Below, piece after piece: positions 46,354 to 55,547 of a stretch of DNA of 62,888 bases. The stretch spans positions 1,488-64,375 of the forward strand of contig PXYT01000017.1 of the NCBI GenBank assembly GCA_003023725.1, in the 5' to 3' direction. The position numbers and the translations under genes were made by a program. This stretch comes from Sulfobacillus benefaciens (GTDB lineage Bacteria > Bacillota > Sulfobacillia > Sulfobacillales > Sulfobacillaceae). Position 1 is the first letter of the stretch; each line of letters starts with the position of its first letter. Below the pieces are notes generated by a model. The model saw only the letters and a program-made list of their open reading frames with translations. It did not search any database and was not told the origin of the DNA.

Positions 46354-46593
46354 ATGGCCTATGTCATCGCTGAACCCTGTATTGATGTGAAAGACGCTTC
46401 ATGTGTGGAAGTCTGTCCAGTGGATTGTATCGCGACCACTGACGAGGCCAATCAATATTATATCGACCCCGAAACTTGTATAGACTGTGGGGCCTGTGTT
46501 CCCGAATGTCCGGTTCAGGCCATTTTCGAGTTGTCGGAACTGCCTCCTGAGTGGGAATCCTTCATTCAATTGAATGCAGATTTCTTCAAGTAA
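46354..46593 (+). CDS. Seven-iron-type ferredoxin
   Basis: 79 residues. Cys9, 17, 21, 25, 42, 45, 48 and 52 are seen; the C-x7-C-x3-C spacing in the first half (PCIDVKDASCVEVCPVDC) is that of [3Fe-4S][4Fe-4S] ferredoxins like those of Thermus and Azotobacter. The second half (CIDCGACVPECP) has the standard 4Fe pattern. Placed last in the operon, it is the likely electron donor to benzoyl-CoA reductase, a role filled in Thauera by a 2[4Fe-4S] ferredoxin. Confidence 0.9.
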   Translation: MAYVIAEPCIDVKDASCVEVCPVDCIATTDEANQYYIDPETCIDCGACVPECPVQAIFELSELPPEWESFIQLNADFFK

Positions 46594-46642
46594 GAAAATG
46601 GTGCATCCGCAAATCTGAGGGTTTTGGCTAAGCATGGGAGTC

Positions 46643-46681
46643 CCCGGGCCGCTTGGGTCATTATGGCCCGGGAAGTTTTTG
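46643..46681 (+). terminator. Terminator after the benzoyl-CoA operon
   Basis: CCCGGGCC (46643-46650) and GGCCCGGG (46665-46672) form a perfect GC stem with a 14-nt loop, followed by AAG and five T residues. It lies about 50 nt after the ferredoxin stop and should end the transcript. Confidence 0.85.
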
Positions 46682-48533
46682 AGAAAAAGCGTGTTCCTAT
46701 CGCATAGGGCCCCGTTCCCCAAGGGGTCATCCGGAAATTACGACATGCCTGAAGGACGTCCACCGCTGACGCACGTATCACTCTGTGTCCATCACCGAGA
46801 TCCGTTCCCGTAGACAGATTTTCGATGGCTGCCGCGAGCTCTGGGAATTGATCGTAATGATGCGGATAGACACAACCGGTTTTCACGAACTTCCGGAGGG
46901 TGTCGATAAGATTTAAATTTAAAAGGAAATTGCTCTAATTGGCGGGCTGACGAGATGTGAAAACCTCTGAAGAGGTCTGTGGCGAACCTCCATGGGTCAA
47001 TGAGTTGATCAGGACGAATCGAGCGTTGGAGGATCGGCAAGCACCTTTGGAGTCAGCCGTGTGGGCCCGGGCCAGATAACGAATACGCGGGGATTGCAGC
47101 TGCACAAGGACCCGTTCATAGCATGACCCGATTAGGACAAGGGAAGACAGGCCCCAGAGAGGGTGGATATTGGGGCCGTTAGCCAACCGTGTCGGAAATT
47201 CTTTCCGGTCAAATGGCCTTGGTTTCTTCTTTGCGGACAGGGCCTATAATCATGGTTCGGGAGTTGTTGCGGACGATCATTTTGTGCAGTGATGCGAACG
47301 AGGCACGGAGGCTTTCCTTTCCGTTTTGGGGCGGATGGCATTGCTCCAAAACATCTTTGCTCGCCGGAAGTGGTCGGGTAATCCGCGGCTCACTAAGCGG
47401 GGGATTCGGTGTGGGCAATCCCTCTGTGCGGGGATTGCGCGGGAAAGCATGGCAAGGCGATCAGGGGATAGACTCATCAGTCCTTGTGCTATGATAGTCA
47501 AGAAAGGAAGAAAGGAAGGGTGCTGGGTGAACGAATCCGCGATGCGTGCCAGCGCGTCCGATGCCATATCGCAATTGGCGCAGAGGTCTTGTTTGCAAGC
47601 ATCGTACGGGGCGGATGGTAACACTTTAGGTCTTCCGAATAAAAGTTGGGTCTGTTGCGATTTAGTTTTCTTGTCTCAGGAGCCTTTAAATATTCTTCCC
47701 GGAGTTCTGGCACAATTTCATCAAAATACGGCGCGGCGGATGCCTCGGGATTAAGGCCCAAGGTCGTTGACAAGCACGTCAATGGCGAGATCGCGATAGG
47801 GAGCCAAACTGTGGGTCAAGTCCATTATGGTCTGAACGGTGGATTGGTGCCTTTTTTGGTTGATTGAGAACGTGGCGGCAACTCGCTGTATCGAATGTTC
47901 GAGATATCATCATGCACAAAGCGAACAGCATCGGGCGAGGCGCTCAACGCCTCGGCGACTGTCACATCTATGAAGCACTGACGAGGGGAATTTTTCCTTT
48001 ATTGAATTGATCGAACAGATGCGGGGAGTCCTGTAACGGAAACTTTTGCCCTGTCTGTTTTTGCGCAAATTGCTCGATGCCAAAGGCCTATCGGATAAGG
48101 AGGACGCTATCGCCGAGTTGATATAAGGCGGATCCGAATTCACCAACGACGATTCGGCAGTACGTTCACTGTTATGAGGCCGACCGCTGGGGTGCCGAAC
48201 GACATGCTCGGAGATCTCCCGATGATTGGGCAACCCGAACCCCCAGATAAAATGCGTTGTTTGGGGATGTGCTGATGGAATCATGTGTCGACCGAGATCG
48301 GCTGATGCACTGCAAGGGAAGGGTGTGTTGTCGCCCGCAGGCGAATGGTTTTGAACTTGGCTTTGGCCGGGCTTTCAGTTTGAATGCCGGTACTCTGTGT
48401 TCTCGGGTGCAGAATGTGACCGGCATCCCGCGTGATTTCGTCTCGTGCGCGAATCGGGTTTTTGCGGCTCTTTCGATTTTTGATTGCGTCTGCCATCTTA
48501 AGCGGATATTATAAAGCGACAGGAGGTTGTAGA
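46682..48533 (+). other. Gene-poor stretch inside the aromatic island
   Basis: About 1.85 kb without an intact gene. On the minus strand near 47500-47890 two frames in succession look protein-like (AATFSINQKRHQSTV, then a frameshifted PYFDEIVPELREEY), suggesting a broken gene of unknown family. The last 300 nt before the thioesterase hold nothing recognisable. Confidence 0.4.
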
Positions 48534-48956
48534 GTGGTTTTTCAGGGATACGATACCGTGATGTTTGGAGATGTCGATGCATCGGGAATCGGGCATTTTG
48601 CTCACCAGGTGCGTTTTATCGAGCGCGCAGAATTTCTTTTCATGAAGCACATCCACTTGAATCCCCGTGACTGGTTTTTGGAAAACTATCTTTTTCCCCG
48701 TGTGAAACTGGAGGTGGAATACCTTTCCCCCTTGCATTTTGCCGACGAAATGCGTATGGATGTGCAGGTGGGGCATTTAGGCAATACCTCGTATTCTCTG
48801 GTTGTAGAGGTCATGAATTTGAGTACGCAGATGACTGCCATGTCGTGCCGGGTGGTTATCGTGGTGGTAGATCCGGCAACCCAAAGACCCGTTCCCCTTC
48901 CATCTGCTTTGCGTAGGGCGTTAGAGCCCTATCTGCTGTCGTCGGAGAATGAATGA
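48534..48956 (+). CDS. 4HBT/YbgC-like hotdog acyl-CoA thioesterase
   Basis: 140 residues. The first strand-loop FGDVDASGIGHFAHQVRFIERAE matches the catalytic Asp loop (D-x-D-x-x-G-I) of 4-hydroxybenzoyl-CoA/YbgC thioesterases. It would hydrolyse aryl- or acyl-CoA esters to recycle CoA. The start is GTG 48534, because AGGAGG lies 7 nt upstream. Whether it acts on a pathway intermediate or a dead-end product is unknown. Confidence 0.82.
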   Translation: MVFQGYDTVMFGDVDASGIGHFAHQVRFIERAEFLFMKHIHLNPRDWFLENYLFPRVKLEVEYLSPLHFADEMRMDVQVGHLGNTSYSLVVEVMNLSTQMTAMSCRVVIVVVDPATQRPVPLPSALRRALEPYLLSSENE

Positions 48957-49043
48957 CCATCTTCTCCTGCTTGGGCGTCTGGTCGAAGATTAGCGACGAG
49001 GCGCCCAAAAGGGGAACGAGCAGGATTTCGAGGATTTCGAGCG

Positions 49044-49472
49044 TCAGCCACGGGTCTCGGCACTTAAGCGGGCCCGTTTGTGCTGGATTTGATCATCCAG
49101 CCGTTGTTTGGGCATGCAAAATCGGCTATGTTCGGCTTCTCCCACTAAGTCGAGATTATCGTATACTTTGATCTGAAATTCGATCTTTTGCCGATCGATG
49201 GCCACTACGACAGCTTCCGCCCAGAGTGTAAAACCCTCAGGGGTCAGCTTGAGATGTTTCAGATTCGCGGAAACTCCCACAGATATCCAATCTTCCGGCA
49301 TGACAGGCCGGACGGCTTGGTCAGCCGCTATTTCCATGAGATCCAGCAACATGGGAGTAGCCAGAACCGGTACCCCATCATTGCCAAAAGACTCGGCAAG
49401 GTGTTGGGAACTGACAGTCCATTGGGCCTTTCCCTTAAGGCCGACGACGGGGGAGAATGATGATGATGACAC
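49044..49472 (-). CDS. FlK-like hotdog thioesterase
   Basis: 142 residues. VLATPMLLDLMEIAADQAV followed by SVGVSANLKHLKLTPEGFTLWAEA matches the fluoroacetyl-CoA thioesterase-like group: the active-site Thr of ATPMLL, a Glu in the helix and the His of the later strand are present. The GTG start at 49472 has GGAAGGAG 8 nt upstream. It converges with the other thioesterase gene, with an imperfect hairpin (about 48977-49015) between them. The substrate is likely an activated acyl-CoA, but it is not known. Confidence 0.78.
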   Translation of the reverse strand: MSSSSFSPVVGLKGKAQWTVSSQHLAESFGNDGVPVLATPMLLDLMEIAADQAVRPVMPEDWISVGVSANLKHLKLTPEGFTLWAEAVVVAIDRQKIEFQIKVYDNLDLVGEAEHSRFCMPKQRLDDQIQHKRARLSAETRG

Positions 49473-50085
49473 AGGAAAGACTCCTTCCGTGATATGACAT
49501 ACATAAAGAAAACGCCCCAGATTCCGGCAAAGTCTCGTATCGAAAGACACTGTTAATAGGATCGGTACAGCCGATCTCATTTTACGGTAAAAAGAATCAG
49601 CCAGGCTCTGCCAGCCAAGTGTTGTTCGACATTTGCCTAATGCTTCATTGGGTAGCAAGCTGAGCCGCTTTCACAACGCTGAAGACCCTGCCGAAGAAGA
49701 GTTCACCCGTTCGCTGCTGAAGGCCACATCTGACGGCTTCGTCAATGCAATACATAGGTGCTGGGGCGATTAGTTAAAATCATAGCACATATTCCTCCCT
49801 GAGCAGACACCGTTGTTTATTGTCAAGGATCAGGAACTGCCTTACACATGATCGGGCCACATAATAGTGAACACATGCGGCAAGGGCTGTCTCCACTGTG
49901 GGCCGCTATTCACAAAATCCCAAGATATGAAGGAAAATGACAAATGATTCCGTGAGGTTTGAGGAGTATTTAATAAATGGGGCAATAGGGAAGACGGTGT
50001 CCATGGAAAGTCGATTATCAGGAAGGCATTCGCCCAGGAATCGTAAGGAACGGCCTTATTAAAGACAGCTTGGGCTGAATGCCCC
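49473..50085 (+). other. Stretch without an intact gene
   Basis: About 610 nt. A plus-strand frame at roughly 49655-49773 reads like the end of a protein (AEDPAEEEFTRSLLKATSDGF...GD stop) but has no start, so it is probably a remnant. Nothing else was recognised. Confidence 0.35.
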
Positions 50086-50883
50086 TTAAGACAGGAGCAA
50101 TGCCCCACTTAGATGATGCTCAATATACGCATTAGCCGGGTCATACCACTGATCATACAAATGGTGAAATAACGCTCTCGCTTCCGTCCGGGAGAAGTCG
50201 TCAGGCACCAAAGCGTGGGGCAAGCCGGGATCAATGAACAAGAATTTTCGCCAGGCATGAACGAGAAAAATGCGATGGCGAAACGATTCGGATTCGGAAA
50301 GGTGAAGGGGAGCCTGGGCCCATTCACGGATGAAATCGCGATAACGCTGGTCCAAGAACTGAATGGGATATAAATTCGCTGCCCAACTTGCGGGATCCGG
50401 GGTGGCGAGAGCGCCATTCATGATCCATGCAGAACCCTCAAGATTAAACCGCCGCAGAATGTCCAGGGTTTCCTCATGACGAACCAAAGGTGTCGCCCAT
50501 TGGTAGGGCGCTAAAGCAGCCCAGCCTACGAATTCCAATTCCCGGATAAGGCGGCGGCGTACACTCGGTGCCAACGCCGGCACATTCAAGCCCAATATCG
50601 TAAAGCCTCCGTCCCAAGGTTCGTCATCTTGCCGATAGATGCGGGTTCTGGCATGCATGAGCCGTTCGTAGCCCCGGGATGTCAATTGGTAGAAGCTCTG
50701 GCGTCCGCGTCGCTCGGACGTAAACCAGCCTTCTCGTGCTGTGCGCGACAAAGCGGCGCGTGCTGCCTCGGGACCAATGTCCAGCGTTTGCAACAAGGCA
50801 GTGGCGCAAGCCAAGGGAATCGGGTCTGGGCGCTGCATAAAGGCATCCCCAAACAGGGTGAATAAGATCGATCGCGCACTCAT
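50086..50883 (-). CDS. paaX: PaaX-family transcription repressor
   Basis: 265 residues. The N-terminal winged HTH (SARSILFTLFGDAF, ARAALSRTAREGWFTSERRGRQSFYQLTSRG) and the C-terminal PaaX_C region (RIFLVHAWRKFLFIDPGLPHALVPDDF) are characteristic. PaaX represses aromatic-acid catabolic genes and is released by the aryl-CoA (phenylacetyl-CoA in Escherichia coli). It is divergent from the acyl-CoA ligase and MFS transporter genes, its probable targets. The ATG at 50883 begins the conserved domain. Confidence 0.92.
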   Translation of the reverse strand: MSARSILFTLFGDAFMQRPDPIPLACATALLQTLDIGPEAARAALSRTAREGWFTSERRGRQSFYQLTSRGYERLMHARTRIYRQDDEPWDGGFTILGLNVPALAPSVRRRLIRELEFVGWAALAPYQWATPLVRHEETLDILRRFNLEGSAWIMNGALATPDPASWAANLYPIQFLDQRYRDFIREWAQAPLHLSESESFRHRIFLVHAWRKFLFIDPGLPHALVPDDFSRTEARALFHHLYDQWYDPANAYIEHHLSGALLLS

Positions 50884-51246
50884 GGTCAACCCCCCATTAC
50901 CCTTAAAGATATAAAATCAAAATTTATGCTTATTATAACGCCTGTTGTGCTAAGCATGCGGAGGAATTGGGATGAGCCTGTGCCAACCCGGCGGACGATC
51001 CGCTAAAATGCGTAATCTTTGCTCGTTGCATATGGCGAGAACGTGACTGAAAACGATGCGATGAGCTCGTCATAATACAGAATAGTATGGCGTTTGTACT
51101 AAGAAAGACAATTCAAATGGTTCTGTCTCGATGAGGGTTAAGTCAGATATAACCAAGATGATTGAGAAGGGAGAACAGTGCCTTCGGGGCGGTGCCTTTC
51201 TTAAGAACCGGAATTAGAAATTCTTGCGAGGTAAGGAGGGACAGGT
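50884..51246 (+). other. Divergent promoter region between paaX and the ligase
   Basis: About 360 nt. A+T-rich near paaX (50910-50940). It should hold promoters and a PaaX operator, but I could not assign a clear operator palindrome. AAGGAGG at 51233-51239 is the ribosome binding site of the ligase. Confidence 0.5.
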
Positions 51247-52812
51247 TTGGTCACTATCCGTGATTACGATAGGAGACTGGTTGTGGACAGAGAGCCGTCG
51301 GAAGAGAGCGTAGGCACGTTGTGGGACATTGTACGCGCGCAAGAAACTGACGGGATCGCTGCTTTCATTCCTGAAGGACAAGAAACGAAAAGGTTCGGGG
51401 ACTTACAGTGTGATGCCGCGTCATGGTCCCGGAAATGGTGGGCGCAAGGGGTACGCCCCGGTGATGTTGTCGGGGTTCAATTACCCAACATCTGGGACTT
51501 TATCCGGGCCCATACCGCTTTAGCCCGTATTGGGGCGGTGATGGCGCCTATTCACACACCTTATTCCGACGAAGAGCGGGAAGAATTGTTAAGCTTTGTC
51601 GGCGCTAAAGGGTGGATTGGGAAGGGGAACCAGGACGCACGGCTTCAGTTAGTGAATCATGAGATCAAGGACTCGTCTCGATTTCCCCAGGACCTGCATA
51701 TTGGAGTAAACGACCCGCTAGCTATCTTCTTCACTTCCGGAACGCACTCCTTAAAGCCGAAATCGTGTTTGCATTCTCACGGAGGTCTTCTGGGGAATGC
51801 CCGGATGCTCGCCCGCCATGCGGGAATCGGGAAGAATGACCGGATTGTTTCCGCCAGTCCGTTTACGCATTTGTTCGGCATTCTTGCACTGCATTTAACT
51901 TTTGTCACGGGGGCGCCTCAGATCTTGATCAACCGTTTTCGCCCCCGGGAATTTGTCGCGGCATGCCGTGAAGCTAACGCTACGGTCGCGTTTATGGTCC
52001 CTACGCACATCCGGGACACTCTGGGCTACCTCAAGGAAAATCCTGAAGCCGGAAAAGGTCTGGTCTTGCGAGAAGTTCGGGTGGCCGGAGCTCAGCTTCC
52101 GCCTGATATGGTCTATGGCGTCAAAGATTTCCTCCACGCGCATGTGGTCAATCACTGGGGGATGTCGGAACTGGGAGCGGGTCTCAGCACTCACTGGACC
52201 GACCATTCCGATGTCCCCAGCCGCAGTATAGGTCGTCTTTTGCCTGGCAGCCAAATCACCATCGTAAAAGAAGACGGAAAGCCGGCGCAGACGGGGGAAA
52301 CTGGGGAGTTGTGGTTCCGCGGCCCCTCTTTGTTCTATGGATACTCCCAGAATCCGGAGGCGACAGATGAAAGCCTTGAGAGGGATGAACACGGGCGGTA
52401 CTGGTTTAAAACGGGGGATTTAGCAAGATGGGGACCTGACGGCCTGGTGGAATATGCGGGAAGGGTTAAAGATCTGGTCGTTCGTGGAGGCATGAAAATC
52501 AGTGCAATCGAAGTCGAGTCGGCGGTGTTGGAGATGCCGGGAGTACGCCAAGCCGCCCTCATAGCCGAACCGGATGAAAGACTGGGTGAATTGGGGTGTC
52601 TGGTGATGGCGACGGAACCCGGCACACACTATCGGTTGAGAGATGTCCTGCGCTACCTGGAGGCTCGTCACATGGCCAAGTTTAAGTGGCCTGAGCGTCT
52701 GGTCGTGTGGGAGTCATTGCCGACGACCGCCACGGGGAAAATTGCTAAGGCCAAGGTCAAGAGCCGGTTGTTTGAGGAATCCCAAATTACGCGTTCCGGT
52801 CAGAAAGGTTAA
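51247..52812 (+). CDS. AMP-dependent acyl/aryl-CoA ligase
   Basis: 521 residues of the ANL superfamily. Motifs: a divergent P-loop FFTSGTHSLKPKSCLHSH, NHWGMSELG, WFKTGDLARW, and the C-terminal catalytic Lys in TATGKIAKAKV. It activates a carboxylic acid with ATP and CoA. Overall shape resembles cyclohexanecarboxylate- and dihydroxybenzoate-type ligases; benzoate is a reasonable substrate given the operon downstream of benzoyl-CoA. The start is TTG 51247 with AAGGAGG 7 nt upstream. An MFS transporter follows after 38 nt. Confidence 0.87.
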   Translation: MVTIRDYDRRLVVDREPSEESVGTLWDIVRAQETDGIAAFIPEGQETKRFGDLQCDAASWSRKWWAQGVRPGDVVGVQLPNIWDFIRAHTALARIGAVMAPIHTPYSDEEREELLSFVGAKGWIGKGNQDARLQLVNHEIKDSSRFPQDLHIGVNDPLAIFFTSGTHSLKPKSCLHSHGGLLGNARMLARHAGIGKNDRIVSASPFTHLFGILALHLTFVTGAPQILINRFRPREFVAACREANATVAFMVPTHIRDTLGYLKENPEAGKGLVLREVRVAGAQLPPDMVYGVKDFLHAHVVNHWGMSELGAGLSTHWTDHSDVPSRSIGRLLPGSQITIVKEDGKPAQTGETGELWFRGPSLFYGYSQNPEATDESLERDEHGRYWFKTGDLARWGPDGLVEYAGRVKDLVVRGGMKISAIEVESAVLEMPGVRQAALIAEPDERLGELGCLVMATEPGTHYRLRDVLRYLEARHMAKFKWPERLVVWESLPTTATGKIAKAKVKSRLFEESQITRSGQKG

Positions 52813-52850
52813 CGACCTACAACGCGTCCAAGAAGAGGAGGAATGCCAGT

Positions 52851-54281
52851 ATGGAAAGAAATGTCGAGCCCTTGAATTCCGGAAGAATCTTGGCTCGGAT
52901 GGACCGTATTTCGGTGTGGTCATTGCCCTATTTATTTATCGGAATTATTGGCGTCGGATTTCTGTTTACGTTTTATGACATCTTTAATATCAACGTATCC
53001 TTTATCGAGACATGCGGCGCCATTGTTCCGGGGTGTACTCCCGTGGGTGCTGCGCACTTTATAGGGCTGCCGGTCATGATGAATTTGGTCGGTTATGTGG
53101 TGGGCACCTTGATTCTAAGCCCCTTGGCCGACCGTTTCGGTCGCCGGGATATGTTGCTGGTGACCATGATGATTACAGGACTCGGGTCTTTGTGGACAGC
53201 ATTTTCCCATGACTACAGTACGTTCATTTGGTCGAGAGCTCTGACTGGGGTGGGCGTGGGTGCCGATTTGGCCATTGTCAATACTTATATTAACGAGGTT
53301 GCGCCCAAGGAAGGTCGCGCACGGTACACCGCTCTAATTTTTATTATGTCGGGGATCGGGGCGTTTTTGGGAATATGGATTGGACTATGGCTAACCACAC
53401 CGGCCACACCTTTTCCACTGGGGCTTCCGATTGCCATGGCTGGCCCGCACTTTCTCAATGGATGGCGTCTGATGTATTTTGTCGGCGCATTCTTAGCGCT
53501 GGTTGGCGTGTTGCTCCGAGTGCGCATGCCAGAATCTCCCCGGTGGCTCATCACCCGGAATCGGACCGAGGAAGCAGAGCATATCGTCTTCCATATGGAA
53601 GAAATGGCACGGCAAAAACAGACCTTGCGCAATCCAGGTGCAGACGTTGAGGTGATACAAGCGAAAAAACCTCTTCCCTATTCGGAGATTTTTGCAGACC
53701 CTAAGTATCGTAAAAGGACCTTTCTTCTGTTGGCCATGTGGAGCATCGGTTATGTTACCGTTTATTCGTTTGCCGCAGGTTTTACCAGTCTTTTGGTCTC
53801 TTTACACTACCCGGTGCCTGAAGCCGGTCTGATTGCGGCCTTCGGCACTGTGGGAATGATTCTGAGCGGCGTGGTCGCATACGGCTGGGGAGAGCGGCTG
53901 GAGCGCAAGGTTTGGATGCTCTGGTCGGCATTGTTGACGCTTTTGGGAGGTTTCATCATTGCCGAAGCGGGTACCATTTTGTGGCTCAGTATGTTCGGGG
54001 CCATCATGGTCTTTTTTGGTTTCGATCTTTGGGTTCCCATTGCTTATGCGTGGTCTACGGAACATTATCCCACCAGAGCCCGAGCTTCCGGATTCGCTTT
54101 AGTGGACGGCTTGGGACATTTGGGAGGCGGTGTCGGTGTTCTCTTGGTTGTGCCTTTTGTGAGCGGATTGCCGGTGTTGGGAGCCTTTATGATTATTGGC
54201 GGATTTCTAGCGGTTAGTGCACTGGTGGCTCAAGGAGGGATGTCAACCAGGGGAATTGCCTTGGACGAACTCTCCCCTTGA
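52851..54281 (+). CDS. MFS transporter, probable aromatic-acid uptake
   Basis: 476 residues with twelve membrane segments. LSPLADRFGRRDMLL (loop 2-3) and MPESPRWLITRNRTEEAEHIV after segment 6 are of the sugar-porter/aromatic-acid:H+ symporter type. It is cotranscribed with the acyl-CoA ligase, 38 nt apart, so it probably brings in the acid the ligase activates. AGGAGGAA precedes the ATG. An inverted repeat follows 8 nt after the stop. Confidence 0.87.
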   Translation: MERNVEPLNSGRILARMDRISVWSLPYLFIGIIGVGFLFTFYDIFNINVSFIETCGAIVPGCTPVGAAHFIGLPVMMNLVGYVVGTLILSPLADRFGRRDMLLVTMMITGLGSLWTAFSHDYSTFIWSRALTGVGVGADLAIVNTYINEVAPKEGRARYTALIFIMSGIGAFLGIWIGLWLTTPATPFPLGLPIAMAGPHFLNGWRLMYFVGAFLALVGVLLRVRMPESPRWLITRNRTEEAEHIVFHMEEMARQKQTLRNPGADVEVIQAKKPLPYSEIFADPKYRKRTFLLLAMWSIGYVTVYSFAAGFTSLLVSLHYPVPEAGLIAAFGTVGMILSGVVAYGWGERLERKVWMLWSALLTLLGGFIIAEAGTILWLSMFGAIMVFFGFDLWVPIAYAWSTEHYPTRARASGFALVDGLGHLGGGVGVLLVVPFVSGLPVLGAFMIIGGFLAVSALVAQGGMSTRGIALDELSP

Positions 54282-54289
54282 ATGAGTCC

Positions 54290-54338
54290 GGTCAAAGAGG
54301 AGACCATCGGCAAAAGGGGATGCATCTCCTCTTTGACC
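54290..54338 (+). terminator. 14-bp perfect inverted repeat after the MFS gene
   Basis: GGTCAAAGAGGAGA (54290-54303) and TCTCCTCTTTGACC (54325-54338) pair perfectly around a 21-nt loop. No T-run follows, so it may be a processing or factor-dependent terminator. Its position right after the stop codon fits an end-of-transcript structure. Confidence 0.55.
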
Positions 54339-54535
54339 CATACGATTTGATAGAAAGGTGTCAAGATAATCGGCAGGTGTGTTGAGATAGTCCGCCTTTC
54401 TCTCAGATCAACATTTTTTGACGCAGAATCGACGCACTTTTGCGGTTTCTTACGATGAATCAATCCCACTGCCTCTTCAAGAGATGGACTCACAATCTGA
54501 ACCTTGAATAAAAATGTCGAAAAATGTCATCCACG

Positions 54536-55225
54536 TTATCGCCGAACGAAGGGGGCTTTGTTAGTGTGCTCCGCTTTGTCCGAACACGGCTCTTTTTTGA
54601 CTAACCCTTCCTGGAGGGCCACAACTACGGCCTCGACTCGGCTATGCACCCCCAGCTTGTCAAGGATATTTTGCACATGGTTCCTGACCGTGGCATAGCT
54701 GATATGAAGGAGATTGGCAATATCGTGAGAATCATGGCATTCCGCCATGAGGCTTAAAATCTGGAGTTCGCGAGCCGTCAAACTGACAGATGGAACCTCT
54801 TTCGGAGAAATGTCAGAAGCAGCTTGTACCGCCTCAGTAATCCAGCGCACGTCGTGGAATAGATGCAGGCACAAAGGATAGCTGTCGGTGTCGACGGTAA
54901 GAGTACTCACGTTGAGCAAAAGTTCGTTTCCGTCTTTGTCACGACTGCGAAGGATGTAGTCGTTGGGAATCTGGTTGAGATGAAGCATGCGCAGCACGCT
55001 GCAATTAGGATAACACAGAAGATTTCCTCGGGCATCATGGCCCTGGGTCAACTCGTAACAGTGACGATCCAGCGCTTGAGCGGCGTCCTGGCCGAATAAG
55101 TTCATGGCTGCCGAATTCCACAACATGATCCGTCCCGCCGGATTCACTCCCATGACGGCGATTGTGGTTTTATCAAACATTGATTCGAACATGGCGAAAG
55201 GAATGCGCGGCTCTGGGTCTTGCAC
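54536..55225 (-). CDS. PAS-domain LuxR-type transcription regulator
   Basis: 229 residues: an N-terminal PAS domain (about 12-135) and a C-terminal LuxR HTH (about 160-220: SLTARELQILSLMAE, then DIANLLHISYATVRNHVQNILDKLGV). The PAS domain contains Cys56, Cys71 and Cys75 (C-x14-C-x3-C), which could bind a metal, cluster or thiol signal. The start is GTG 55225 with GGAAGGTG 8 nt upstream; longer starts lack support. It has no response-regulator receiver domain, so it senses its signal directly. It could control the neighbouring operons. Confidence 0.86.
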   Translation of the reverse strand: MQDPEPRIPFAMFESMFDKTTIAVMGVNPAGRIMLWNSAAMNLFGQDAAQALDRHCYELTQGHDARGNLLCYPNCSVLRMLHLNQIPNDYILRSRDKDGNELLLNVSTLTVDTDSYPLCLHLFHDVRWITEAVQAASDISPKEVPSVSLTARELQILSLMAECHDSHDIANLLHISYATVRNHVQNILDKLGVHSRVEAVVVALQEGLVKKEPCSDKAEHTNKAPFVRR

Positions 55226-55547
55226 GGGTAGAACACCTTCCCTTCTCTTTCGCAAAGCGTCCCCGTGGCATGCTATCACGGACGGGGAACTGGAACAGCC
55301 CAAAACAATGGGAACAGGCAAAAATCAATGTGTGACAAAATGAGTGAGGTTAACATTAATTGTAGCACATGATGGAATTTCGTCACAATACAGTCAATTA
55401 TTTTTATTCGTCACCTTATGCGCCTCAAGGATTTTGACTGTTGGGTGTTTTGGGCTGTTCTTTCTTCGATAGTGTAGCCGAGAGGCTAATAAACAGGATC
55501 AAGAAAATCGGGTAACGGACCTTATCAAGAGTATCTACACGAATGAG
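55226..55547 (+). other. Intergenic stretch
   Basis: About 320 nt between the LuxR start and the hemerythrin stop. A+T-rich around 55360-55410; probably contains the LuxR promoter. No gene or strong hairpin seen. Confidence 0.4.

Noticed and set aside
46682-48533. Several 70-140 codon open frames on both strands
   Set aside because: They overlap each other, lack ribosome binding sites and show no family motifs.
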